Source: Isoetes taiwanensis
Lineage: Eukaryota > Streptophyta > Lycopodiopsida > Isoetales > Isoetaceae
NCBI GenBank assembly: GCA_021234155.1
Contig: JAJEKV010000094.1
Location: 2,887,442-2,951,441, forward strand
Length of the DNA stretch: 64,000 nucleotides
Direction: 5' to 3'
Under the pieces are notes generated by a model, which worked only from the letters and a program-made list of their open reading frames with translations, ran no database searches and was not told where the DNA came from. Of the stretch, positions 9,330 to 20,301 are shown piece by piece (position 1 is the stretch's first letter; every line of letters starts with the position of its first letter). Made by a program: the position numbers and the translations under genes.

Positions 9330-9551
9330 TTCACCACATCGAGGCGATCAAGTGCTCAATGAGCCACTCTGATCTTGTTGGTTGCCTAGACAGGCATCTT
9401 CTTCTTGATCCCTACCTGCGAAGAAAAGCTTTGGGTCTTTGAGATTGAGGTGCCTAGCGTCAATTCGTGTGATGATCCATCTGATTTGGCTTCCTGAGCG
9501 CATGAGCTATGAGATATCAGGGATCACTACTACAGATCATGAAGATGAATG
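9330..9551 (+). pseudogene. Decayed tandem copy of the small-protein gene
   Basis: Translation gives HIEAIKCSMSHSDLVGC and LDPYLRRKALGL, then a stop, then (after a frame change) SIRVMIHLIWLPERMSYEIS and a DHEDE end. This parallels the protein at 8868-9110. The stop and frame break make it non-functional. Confidence 0.5.
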
Positions 9552-10105
9552 AATCACCTGTTCAACATGTTATAGTGTAAGAGCTCTTGTGTTAAGATGA
9601 AAAATGCAAGACGTAATAAATAATAAATAGTCTATTGTAGTGATGTTATGGATAATAAATATTTCTCTTGTGAAATCTTCAGTAATGTACTGTAAGACTC
9701 AAGTTTCATCTCCATCCTCGGATGCCTCTTTGGCAAGCAATTCTTGTAATTTGGATTCCTACAAGAGGGGAGGTATCACAACTGTAATGGCTTTGGTTCC
9801 ACGGACCAAGCATAGTCTATCGTTTTGAGAGGGCGATAGCGTGGTGCGTCATTAGGATTCGGCCTCCACTTCTTATGCCGGTGAGTCCGATATTGTTGAT
9901 CGTGCGGGGTGCCTTTCTAGCCACGGGCTCCCACCAAGAAACAAAACCTCGTTATTATAATGGGGCGGTGGGATCTTGTATTGGATCCTCTTCCACATAC
10001 GCTAACCATGTAGGACATGCATCTGCTGGTCTCACAAGAAGAAACATACCTTTCTGTACATCTTGGTATGGGTCAAATATCTCCACTGCATTCTTGGGTT
10101 TATCC

Positions 10106-11196
10106 TTAGCAGGCCCAACATAGGCAGCGGAGCGTCATATCGATCGACTGAATAGATTCAGGCTCTTGAAGCACAACTTGCCTTGTTTGGGGCCAGAAGT
10201 TCTGAATTTCTGGATTGCCCGGGGGTACTTCACCTAGCACACGCATCACTTCGCACCAGTAGTCCATGACCTCGTTCATGTAGGTATTAGACCACGAGTT
10301 CACACCAGCCCTGGAGATGTTAGCCCAATGCATAATGTATTTCGCAATGGACGACCTCAATGCTCCTATGTCCTTGAGGCATGCATATGGCCTGACAGTC
10401 TTGGGCGAGCCAATCGGTATCTTTGGCAAACCATTGTCATCTGCTTTCCACATCCGAATACCCTTTTCTGGCAACCATTCTCTATGACCAGGTCTCATCT
10501 TGTAATACATTAATGGCCACCCATCATTCATGCAGAACTTGAATAACAGGGGCTCCAAGTGACCAACCAAACGATCCTTCTTATCAGGAATGTAACCTTT
10601 TACGAACCCCTTCCAATCGGGAACCTCGGTAACAAGGTATGGTGTCGGTGCCTTTGTGCTACATTCTCGGAAGAGTTGCATTAGTTCTGGAATAGTTAGA
10701 GCATTCTGGAATAGTTGAAAACAAATGTGGTCCTGTCTGAAGCTCGCAAGTTCCAATAGAACCTACGCATACACGCTATCTCGCCTGATGTGAAGTTTGT
10801 GCAGCATCTTCGCATGCAGCAGAGCGAAGACTTAAAGTCTAGAATGGAAGCTGCTGTGATTTTTCTCTCAGCTTTAGTGGCCACAGGAGGTGAACGTGGG
10901 GTCCGGTTCACCATTCTGTAAGTCCTCTTTGTTGCCTTTTCAGGCTCAATTTGCATGGCATAGGGTTCTGCTTCAACGACTGTCTGTTTCGCAGTCTTTA
11001 TGAGTGTTGACACAGCAACATTGTCTACTAACACCAAGGCAATCGGCCACCTCACTAGGTCGTGCAACTGTGGCATTTCAGCACATGCTTGGCATCGCAT
11101 GGTCGGCCTATCTGGCATAGGGAATGTCCTCATTATGGTTGCTGCCAAGTAGTCTTCTCCCAATCTCATGTCACCAAACTGACTGATTAGGGTCAA
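10106..11196 (-). pseudogene. Transposase remnant of element A, catalytic core deleted
   Basis: Read on the minus strand, the upstream half ends with a Cys-rich motif (LCCMRRCCTNFTSGEIACMRRFYW). It corresponds to the N-terminal HCCSQRCLLKIGLKELRLIRD of the element B protein at ~31435. In the next frame it passes directly to a C-terminal segment (ALTIPELMQLF, HLEPLLFKFCMNDGWPLMYYKM, REWLPEKGIRMWK) of the type found after the catalytic core in this family. The core itself (DGMDQ, LQLDNT, GHTHDQ in element B) is absent, so this copy has a large internal deletion and a frameshift. Reading resembling the same gene continues down to ~10045, where AAAG|GTATGT looks like a splice donor. Family assignment is by layout and short motifs. 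Confidence 0.6.
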
Positions 11197-12568
11197 TGAA
11201 GATGATCACCCCAAGGGCATACCGGAATGTTGCGGCCAGTCATGGAGTAGTGTGCAACTTTTCTCTACTAGCTTCGTCCCTTGAAATGCCTCGAATGTTA
11301 TTCTTTGAAGGGCTTTTCCGGTGCTTGCAAGCCCAGCCAATCAATTTTTAATGCAATGCGGCGGTGTGGATATTTCGGGTTCTTGTGTAAGGGTAGCTAT
11401 CCAATCGCTACACAAATAAAACTCCCTCGCGAATCGCGAAAGTGTTGTAAATTCGGTTGGGATATGGCAAACTAATGCTTCCGTCGAGAATAACTTCCAT
11501 AGACACTACAATGCTATCTCGGCGGAAGGGCAAGTTGTGGTGTTTGTCGAAGGCATGTACTTTTCCTTCGCCCACTTTGACTCCATGGAATAGTATGGAC
11601 CTCGAGGCAGCCATATGCGCAAGCACAATGGGCGTTATTGCTTTCGGTTAAAAGCGGCGCGATTTCCGCGAGCACTTTCACGTTAGCCGGACAAACCAAG
11701 TTCAAGGAAGGACGTGGTTAGCAGGATCGCGACCGCGATCTCCTAGAGCAGGCAGTTACATCTGTCTACATTGTACGTGCCTAGAGCAAGCAGCTAACAT
11801 AGTCTCCTAGAGCAAGCAGATACCATAGTCTAGATTATACGTGCCTGTTTAGATTATGCTGCACAAAATCGCCTTCGCGATCCGGACGAGTACTAGCTGT
11901 GCTGTAGGGACGACCTGGATGAATCAATAACCCCTGATGGGTAACTTTATGGGAGAGCATTAAATGGTACCTTAGTCTAGAATATGTTCGGAAAGATCGC
12001 CTTCGCGATCCTCGATGGAGTACTATGCGTGCCTTAAGGATCACAATGAGAGGAAGATTAATGACATCAACGCCTACAAATAGGAACATCTATATTACCA
12101 AATTAGAACGGGATTTGATTTACCAGACACAAAAAAAGGGTGCATGCGGATTTAAGTGAAAACACAGTTTAATGAATGAACTTGCCTGTCTTTGGCCTTC
12201 AATGAATTCTACAACGTCAAATATGCTTGGATGCTTTGAAATTCATCAGAGCGCCATTGTAATCCAACATAGCGCCTTGAAATTAACTCCGGCGCCTCGA
12301 ACAACTCCTTCCCAAGCTTTGCAACTATGAAATTGTTGGAGGGTCTCACCGCATTTGAAATGGATTTGAATTTCAAAATGGTGTCCTTCGGGCGGGACCT
12401 TTTTATGCCCTAATGTCCCTGTCCCTATCCAATTTAAACTGACATGCCGTGGGTGATTTCTTTGTCCTTTCCAAAGCGCCCTACGGTCACTCTCACACAA
12501 ATTCTCACGTGTCACCGTCCCGTACGTTGCCAAGCTGGGGGTTGCTTTTAGGGGTAATGGGGGAATAT

Positions 12569-12640
12569 GCCGCCCGTCATAATGGCGCCGCCCGTCATAA
12601 TGACGCCGCCCGTCATAATGGCGCCGCCCGTCATAATGGC
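12569..12640 (+). repeat. 18-bp minisatellite, four units
   Basis: GCCGCCCGTCATAATGGC is repeated four times head to tail, with one unit ending GAC. The flanking ~150 bp also repeats TTCTAGCGCC three times. It lies in the non-coding centre of element A (11197-13228), upstream of the divergent methyltransferase gene. The rest of that ~2 kb holds palindromes and short CTAGAGCA repeats but no gene I can support. Confidence 0.85.
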
Positions 12641-13228
12641 GTTCATTTTTCTGATCACCCTCGCGAAAATTTCTAGCGCCTTCAGCAAATTTCTAGCGCC
12701 ATCCGAAATATTCTAGCGCCACCATGTCTCGCGCCTCTGCCCTCAGAGAAGGTAATTTCCGCGATTTTTTATAGCATAGGTATCGCCATAGCTTCGGCCA
12801 TGTCTTTTTAGGATAGTTAGATGGTCGCTACGATCGCGGCCGCGATAGTTGTGACCACGACCTTCCCTCTTTTCTGGAAGGTAGTGCTCAAGACAATCGC
12901 GGCCGCGATAGTGGCGAGCAATTTATATAAAACGTAATACTCATTTGTTCAGTAAAGAACGAGCGGTGCGTTCTTACCCAAGATAATGGTGACAGAACAC
13001 CCTTTATTAGTTTGCAACTGATGAATCGGATCGCGGCCGCGATCCTTAGGAACACCTTCTTCCAATACTAGTGCATCTAACCTGTGTTCAATTGCTTCTG
13101 CAGCCCTCGAACTATTCCGCGGGCCTAATGTAGAACCAATCAGAATTGTCACTCCCGATAAAAGCAGGAAGTGGTGTGTTGAAATCTCACAGGCAAAACC
13201 TCATGTCACTGGAGACCGCCGAAAGGAC

Positions 13229-16171
13229 TTGTGTTTGTTCTTTAGGAATGGGAAGGGTCCAGAAGATTACGAGCAGCTAGGTATAGTTATTGCTATGTGG
13301 GAAGGCACCAAAAACAATGTACAGGATGCAATAATTTGCAGCGTAGAAGATACTCAAGGGTTGCAGTTTGTCGAGTACGTTTTGAGATGGCAGAATTATG
13401 ATCCATCCATTATGATTGCGAGTAAAGTCAACAAAGCGGCAAGCGGCAAGGGGATGCCCACCAGTGCTAAGGGATTTGGCTGGATATTGCCGTCCTATGA
13501 TTCCTTAAGTTTGTCGGGTATAAAGTGCAACAGGGATATACTTGTTGGATTTAGCATGTGCAGAAAAGGTCTTTCAGCTGATAAGAAACCTCCTTCTGCT
13601 GCTTTGAAGGCTACTAAAGACAACAAACTGCCTTCAAGGATGGACACCAACTGGCTCAGGGCTGTTTCAAAGAAGAGATCTGTGGCCCCTTTGCAGGCTA
13701 TTGGCGAACCATCCACTCCAAAGGATACTGTAGTGCCCATAGAGGCAAATGTTGTTGTTCCTTCAAAAAGAAATCGGGCCAGTAGCCCCTCAAAGCAAAT
13801 GTTGGTTGTTCTGCAAAGTAGTTGACCCTTGACTCCCGTCATGCTTTTGATCGCTCCCGCGGGGAGACTCGAGGTCTGTAGAAGGACAGCCATCAAAGAG
13901 GATCCCGCCATTCAGGATAAAGATTCCAAAGGTGCGCCGCGGATGACGGTCGCAACCTTCGACGTCTTCTACTCCTTCCTCGTCCACTAAAGCAACACCT
14001 ACCAGCCACTTATTGCCCTGGAGAACTGATCCCCAAATGCCAGAAGATTTGAAGTTTAATCCAGATGAAGAAAAGAAACTGGCTCAGGAGACAGCATCCA
14101 AGCTCGAGGAGTTCAAAAGATATTACCCAATGGGTGTAAACTGGTTCCAAAGGGTTAGCATTTTCGATTGCGAACCAGCTCCCGCTAATATGACACATAG
14201 AGTCCGGTCGAATGACCATGTACTGTTTCTTGATAAAAGCTTCAAGAAATACCCGACGGAGGTTCTTACACCTGCCGATCTCGTTCCATATGATCCTTTA
14301 ACAAGGTCTGTTACATCATATTTATTTCTTTCTTGTCATATTGGTTACATATATAAATATGCTCAACCGGATCGCGATCTTCGTGAACAATTTCTTGCAC
14401 TAACTAGTGTCTCTCGGTCACTTGCAGGAAACTAGTCACTTGGTCGCGCCCAGAAGAATTGGCAAACAAGAAATTTTATATTATTTCTGGTAATCACGGC
14501 ATTTTTTTTTGCCGCGGTTTTTTATGCACATGCGTGGGCAATGTCGAGCAAAGGTTGGAATTTGCGAAAGCATATTTAAAAAGAAGAAGTCGTGTATTAA
14601 ATGGAAATCTCTCCAACAAAGAATACATTCAGATTTCCATACAGTGCAACGACGTCATCGCAGAAACAGTATACAAAGAACCACTGATAGAAAAGCTCCA
14701 ACAACTAAGAAACCAAAGACAAGGCATTGGGATGTCCTCCACAAGGGCCAACAGGCTAGCGGTGACATCCGCCTAGAAGGTATGTTTTTGTTTATTTGCT
14801 CGGGGAAAATCGCCGTCGCGATCCTAACCAAAGACTTGCGGGGATTTTGTCGAGGTGGCTACCACAACATTGAAGGTTAAGGAACTGAAGGATGAGAAGC
14901 AGTTCCTATTTATGCAAGATTCTGCCTGGTCTAAACTCGTAGAAGTTGTCAACAAATGGGCAACCCGAAAGCTCACTGATGATCAGGGGGAATTACCAGA
15001 GAAACCTTCAAAGGAATTCTTCAACAAGACATTCCTGAGAAACCTACGAGGAATGAACAATGCTGAGGTAAGCCAGTTGATGGACGAAATCTTCTGAGGG
15101 CAAGGTTTTCTTGAAAGTGCGGTGAGGGGGTATCTGGGGCGTTTTAATTGCAGTCAGAGGGCTCTAGACATCAGAACACTTTCACTCATGCGTCGTGAAG
15201 TGTTATCATACGCCAATTCTATCTCAGAGAAGCTATACAATAATTTTGAAGAGTTGGCTTCATGTTTTCCAGAGCTGTCTGAGCAACGTCTCCTGGATAT
15301 TGCAGACACAGATTTCGAATACGTCAAAGCAAACTATAATAAAGAGGCAGTTCAAGGTAATCTGCCTGCAGTTTTTTTGGAAGCTATTGTTGCTATAATG
15401 AGGCCAGATGAGGCCCGGAAAATGAAAGAGAAACAAAACATCGTGCAGCACGTAACAAAATGTGGCATCCTTGTGTCTGCATCGGTGTCTAAAAATGCCA
15501 GTTTGATTTTTGTAGACATGCGTAGTTTTTCCACCCTGTGGGATGTGAATAAATACACAGATTTTTTTAGCAGAGTTGCAGGCATGACACATGCAAAAGT
15601 GTACCATATTGTCATGTTTCTCAGATCGGTACATTTGCCAAACTGTTTGTACAGTCTTAGCCAGATACAAGGTAGCTCCCATGTTTCCCTAGGTGCTTAT
15701 GAAGAGAGAGGATGGGAGAGCAAAAAAAATATAAAAGAATTCCAGTATTATGTCAGCCATGTGACAATAAACAGGAGTGACGTTCGTGTGCTGCCCGTTA
15801 AACCCAACTTGGAGCTGCGGCTGACTCAAGTCACTAAAGCACCACAAAGCACTCCTCTTCCAAAATATCCGATGGCGGGCGAATTTAAGATGTAGATGCA
15901 AAAACAAAAAGAAAGTATTTGGAGTTCTTTTGGGTAAACCCAAATTCTCATGGGCAGCTATGGAAGGCGACTTCGTCCTCAAGAAGAGCGGGCAAAAACC
16001 TCTTATGTCTATTATATAGTGAAGGAGCTGGTACCATTAGAAGGTTGCGTTTTGGATTTCTTCTCAGGCGGAACTGCCTCAAGGGTAGCGTTGATGCAAG
16101 GAAAACGGAGTGTTGCTTTTGAGTTTGGCGACAAGGTATGCCGTTTCCTTAGATCTTTCTTGAGATTCTAG
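13229..16171 (+). pseudogene. Element A ParB-like/methyltransferase gene, degenerate
   Basis: Blocks in order parallel the element B gene: an N-terminal domain (13229-13825, containing CNRDILVGFSM, compare CDEKVLVKGFWY in B); a ParB-like region (14013-14330) with FYIISGNHG at ~14480, compare YYVLGGTHSYKA; a linker (14855-15097); and an open block of 257 codons (15122-15895) with LPAVFLEAIVAIM, compare LPAGFLNLV. At the place of the catalytic DIPY motif of B this copy reads VDMRSF, so the amino-methyltransferase active site is missing. The SAM-binding region (~16045) reads LDFFSGGTASRVAL in place of LDAFSGTGTTAICAL. Frames change between blocks; some gaps are introns and some are decay. It is probably not an active enzyme. 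Confidence 0.65.
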
Positions 16172-16601
16172 AGAAAATGGCAAGGCGACATGGAAGAGGA
16201 AGGTGATGAGCAAGATGAGCAACGTGAAGAGCAAGGTTCGGACAAGCGATATTAATATAACACGGGGAACGGATCTCGGCAACATGGATCGGATACTAGA
16301 AGGCTGGATCGAGAAAAGCTTCAAGAAAGGATCAAGGAGACCCGAACCGATAGAGCGGATCGAGAAGGCAGGCAAAACTTGATCCAACTTTCAAGAAGCT
16401 TGAAGCACCGAACCGTAACTTGGACACCGTAATGCCACCGCTAACTAAAGCAACGGACAAGCAACTGGACAAGGCCCTTCCTAATTTGGAGTATGGTGAA
16501 ACAGCCGCCGCCGGAAGTGGGAGAACCTCCCAGACCCTTCACCTAAAAGGCGAGGAAGCTGGTACCCTCTAATGAATATTTCGAAAGCAATTGCGTGGTA
16601 A

Positions 16602-16883
16602 TTGTTTAATAGCCAAGATATGTCAGAGCGTGTTCAGAACGCAGCACAGGCAATGGGTGTTGACATCCCAGAAACAACTGGATATACTGAAATGGACCTG
16701 TCACAGACCCTTGCTATTGGAAGAGAGCATATTGCAAGAATAGCTGCTCAACATGGTGTTGATCCAGAGACTGTATTCGAGACTTCGGTTGATATAGCCT
16801 TCGCCTTTGTGCTGGGCATTTTGTACAAAGTTTTTGTTATAACATTGTGTTTACATTTTCACCTGTTTTCAGGTTCAATATGA
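16602..16883 (+). CDS. Short open block, element A methyltransferase 3' region
   Basis: The frame contains MSERVQNAAQAMGVDIPET and a small helical segment (LAIGREHIARIAAQHGVDPETVF), then runs into hydrophobic residues that are probably intronic. No family is recognised. It follows the SAM-binding block of the ParB-like/methyltransferase gene and could be its last exon or a separate small gene. The 16172-16600 stretch between them has no convincing coding. Confidence 0.3.
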   Translation: MFNSQDMSERVQNAAQAMGVDIPETTGYTEMDLSQTLAIGREHIARIAAQHGVDPETVFETSVDIAFAFVLGILYKVFVITLCLHFHLFSGSI

Positions 16884-17334
16884 GTTATGCTTTTTCAGTT
16901 CAGTATGTGTTCAACTTTTGTACACTATGCTTTTGTGTTATCTCAACTTAGAATAGGATAAAAAAATAGTCTGAAAGATCGCGGTGGCGATTCTGTACAT
17001 CAGTTATACATCCCCCAGATGGTAATTTGACCACGAAGCACACAATGTGCTTCTTGTATTCTGCCTTCACTTGTTCTCGCTAGAATCACAATGGCGATCC
17101 TTACGACCACTCGTGATGCTACTCAAACCCCTCGGTTACTGTCATGCCAGCTTTGGCCTACAGGCCTGGTGTCAAATTCTGGCGCGTGTTTTTTTTTCAA
17201 GCTGAACTTAGGATTATTGAGGCTTGGTTTTGGTAGAGAGGAATCATTTCTTACCATCCCCGGGGTGACCACAACCTATTTCGTTGTCAAACGAGAAAAC
17301 GAAATTTCTCTAATTAATGAAACCATGCTTTAGA

Positions 17335-19615
17335 GGATCATGTCCAGCACTTGAGAAAGGTGCTTGAAAAGCTAAGGAGGCATCAACTCTTTGCGAAGCT
17401 ATCCAAGTGCCACTTCACAACAGAAAGAGTAGAGTACTTGGGGCATGTAATCTCAGCGGAAGGGATCTCCACTGACCCTGCAAAGATTGAAGCAGTAATT
17501 GATTGGCCGGCACCGAAGAACACACATGAAGTGAGAAGCTTCCTCGACCTCGCAGGATATTACAGGAAGTTCGTCAAGAACTTTGCAAAAGTAGCAGCTC
17601 CGTTGACGGACCTCACCAAAGCGGGAAAGATAAAAGATTGAGCAAGTCATTGGCAAAAGAAGGCCTATGCAGCATTTGAGACGTTGAAGGAAGCTTTCAC
17701 GACAGCGCCAGTCTTAATCTTGCCAAATCCAGCAAAGGATAAGCTTGTAGCAACACACACTAGCAGGATAGCAACAGGTGCAGTACTCATGCAGGAGGAA
17801 AGGGTAGTCGCATATGACTCCAAGAAGATGAATGATGCGGGGCAGCGATACCCAACTCATGACCAAGAACTCGGCCATTGTAAGAGCATTGCAAATCTGC
17901 AGACACTATTTGTTGGGAAGGAAGTTCCAACTAGACACAGATCATCAAAGCCTCCAGTATATATTCACGCAACCACTCCTGAACCTGAGGCAAAGAAGGT
18001 CGATGGAATTTCTCGAGGAATATGGCTTCGAGATAGCCTACAAGCCAGGCAAGCTAAATGTAGTCGCAGATGCGCTCTCCAGGAAGCTCTTGAAGACGAG
18101 GATGCATTGCAATGCCATATCAACGCTCACAAGTGAGTATGGCAAGAAGATTGAAGAGACCTTGCCAACAGATTGCGACTTTAAAGAAGTATGGGCAAAC
18201 CTCTCTAAAGAGGCAAGAACAGACAAAGAAAGGGAGGCCTTCAAGAACTATAAAAAGGAAGGAAACCTCCTATACCATAAGAACAAGTTATATGTATCAG
18301 AATCTTCAGGAGTAAGAACTATAGCTGGCCATGCAGGGTTTATGAAGACATATTTCAAGATTAGAAGCAGCTACTTCTGGCCCGACATGAAGAAGCAGAT
18401 AGCAAGGTACATTCATGAATGCCAGATATGCCAGCAAACAAAAGCGGAGCAACTCCGAATCCCAGGAGCCTTAGAGCCGTTGCCAGTGCCAAATGCTAAG
18501 TGGGAAGTCATAAGCATGGACTTCATTACAAGACTTTCAAGAACAGCAAGAGGCAAGGATGCCATGATGGTGGTGGTAGATAAGTTGTCGAAGATGGCAC
18601 ACTTTGTGCCGTGCAGGACAACAGACACAGCATTGGATACTGCCGTCCTATTTACCAAAGGGATATTTAGACTCCACGGCATGCCGAGGGAGATAATCTC
18701 GGATAGGGATTCTAAATTTATGAGTGCATTTTGGCAAGACCTATTTACCACCATCCAGACGAAGCTTTCTATGAGCACAGCATATCATCCGCAAACAGAT
18801 GGTCAGACGGAGCGAACCAATAAGATTATTGAAGATATGCTAAGGAACTATGTGTGGAACAAACAATCTAAGTGGGAAGATTTCATCCACTTAGTAGAGT
18901 TCGCCTACAACAGCACTAAGCAGGAGTCATTGCAGATGTCTCCTTTCATAATAAATTATGGGTATCAGTGTCTTACCCCAGATACTTGGCACAACCCAGT
19001 GTCAAAAGTGGAAGTCTCCCAGCAGATGTTATCGGATATGCAGCAATTGGTGGAGGTAAGAGGTTACCTTCTAGCAGCGAGAAGTAGGCAGAAAAGTGTA
19101 GCCGATAAGCATAGAACGGTAAGGGAATTTCAGGTGGGAGACAATGTATGGTTGAAGATCAAGGTGAAGCAGGCCAAGCTTCGCATCGGCAATTGCAAGA
19201 AGCTTGCTCCAAGATGGGCTGGACCTTTCAGGATAACCAAAAGAGTAGGTACCCAATCCTACAAGTTGGACCTGCCACACATCTCAAAATCCATAGGGTC
19301 TTCCATGTAAGTCTCCTAAAGAGGCACACTCCTAATCCAAAGGAAGTATTGGAGACAACCGAGTTACTGGAAATGATGGACGACCAGCTTGAAATCGTCC
19401 CTGAGGTTCTTCTTGACAGGGCCTATAAGAAGACAAGAAGATCCAAATTTCTCCAATACCTTGTGAAATGGACGCACTTGCTTATGGAAGACGCTACGTG
19501 GGTACTACAATCAGATTTGGAGAAGCAGTACCCCCAATTCATGGAGCAATGCAAGGGTCGACTCGTCACCGAAGTAGTCGACACCGACACGATAGGTGAG
19601 TGGAAGGTAGATTAA
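17335..19615 (+). pseudogene. pol: Gypsy RT end, RNase H, integrase and chromodomain
   Basis: RT resumes after element A ([28 protein letters not shown]). RNase H follows (DTDHQSLQYIFTQ; DALSRK), then integrase: a zinc-binding region (GHAGFMKTYF...CQICQQTK), the catalytic core (SMDFITRL; IISDRDSKFMSAFW; AYHPQTDGQTERTN) and a GPF/Y-type region (WAGPFRITKRV). A C-terminal chromodomain (FLQYLVKWTH, DATWV) spans ~19390-19560. This is the chromovirus order. Lesions are TGA at 17639-17641, a frameshift near 17870, and another near 19270 ahead of the chromodomain. The Asp expected in the first RNase H motif is not visible. In the family, the chromodomain targets integration by reading histone H3 methylation. 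Confidence 0.93.
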
Positions 19616-19618
19616 AAA

Positions 19619-19645
19619 GTCTACTTCCGTCTCACGGAAGTAGAT
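19619..19645 (+). other. Conserved stem-loop after the pol stop codon
   Basis: CTACTTCCGT-CTC-ACGGAAGTAG forms a perfect 10-bp stem just 5 bases past the stop codon. In the second copy (770-792) both arms have changed (CTACTTCTGT and ATGGAAGTAG), yet G-U pairs keep the stem in RNA. It could be a terminator, a stability element or a packaging element. Confidence 0.6.
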
Positions 19646-19648
19646 GAC

Positions 19649-20286
19649 CTTGAGACATAAGAGGTCATTCAGGCATGCATTGATGGGAAAGCACCTCTAG
19701 TCAATGCCTACCACGGGAAGGATGCCACCCTTCACGCCAAAACGCAACTAAAGGTGTAGGCATGAGTGTCATCCTAGGCATGATAGGGCGCTGTCTCCAC
19801 GGCCACGGTGGAAGAAGCATTTTCTTCCTATGCCAGGAGATTAGTCTTGCATCCATTTAAATTCTAATTAATGGGTGGTTCCCTAACAACCAACTTTATA
19901 ATAATTAAATGTGTACTAACATAGTGTTGGACCTGTAGGCCAATAGGACAGTCTAGCGGCAGGAAGGTCACACTGCGAAGACTTGCAACACATAATTTTG
20001 TCATGATGTGTTGTAAGGGAACGATGTGGAACCTTAAGTAGAAAATTTTGGAACTATGTTAATAATGATAATGGTAGAAGCCATAAAATTTTGTGAATAA
20101 TAGACGATAAAGCAAAAGGATGGAATAACCTCTTATCATAGTATAATAATAAAGCAAGGATATGTTATGATAAATTAAAATATTACCTTGAAGTATTTAT
20201 GTGTAAAGTTATATGTATCAAGTGTAATTGCAGGATATGCAGGGTTCCAAGGTGGGGAGACGCGTGATGCTGAGGACAGCATCAAT
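19649..20286 (+). other. Element 3' untranslated region
   Basis: Non-coding DNA between pol and the 3' LTR. Two short GC-rich hairpins are suggested near 19790 (CTCCACGGCCACGGTGGAAG). A first polypurine stretch, CAAGGTGGGGAGA, occurs at ~20249 and is repeated at the functional position 20289. No gene is seen. Confidence 0.6.
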
Positions 20287-20301
20287 TCAAGGTGGGGAGA
20301 T
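20287..20301 (+). other. Polypurine tract
   Basis: TCAAGGTGGGGAGAT immediately precedes the LTR start TGTGACGT, which is the expected plus-strand primer position. A second near-identical tract ~38 bp upstream may be a duplicate or a central backup. Confidence 0.85.

Larger units (their letters stand above)
11725..17000. repeat. ATCGC-N4-GCGAT palindromes scattered through element A
   Basis: Sites with arms ATCGC/GCGAT and a 4-bp spacer: 11726-11739 (spacer GACC), 11868-11881 and 11996-12009 (CTTC), 12833-12846, 12896-12909 and 13030-13043 (GGCC; the last is a perfect 16-bp GATCGCGGCCGCGATC), 14809-14822 (CGTC) and 16978-16991 (GGTG). A spacerless GATCGCGATC is at 14370. All lie between or outside the recognisable coding blocks. 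In an AT-rich region this many CG-rich palindromes are not expected by chance. Confidence 0.85.
8588..17330. mobile_element. Element A: nested DNA transposon with ParB-methyltransferase and transposase remnants
   Basis: The ends are inverted repeats AAGCATGRTTTCATTAATT (left 8588-8606, right complement 17312-17330). TAGA occurs immediately outside both ends (8584-8587 and 17331-17334) but once in the uninterrupted RT copy at 8243-8246, so it is a 4-bp target duplication. The 8743-bp interior holds a small-protein gene and its decayed duplicate, a minus-strand transposase remnant, a plus-strand ParB-like/methyltransferase gene and about nine ATCGC-N4-GCGAT palindromes. Gene order (divergent pair) matches element B at 22.8-34.2 kb, although the TIR sequences differ. 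Confidence 0.9.

Noticed and set aside
8588-17330. Programmed intron or intein within pol
   Set aside because: TIRs and a TAGA duplication, with an empty copy of the same site at 8243, show a transposon insertion.
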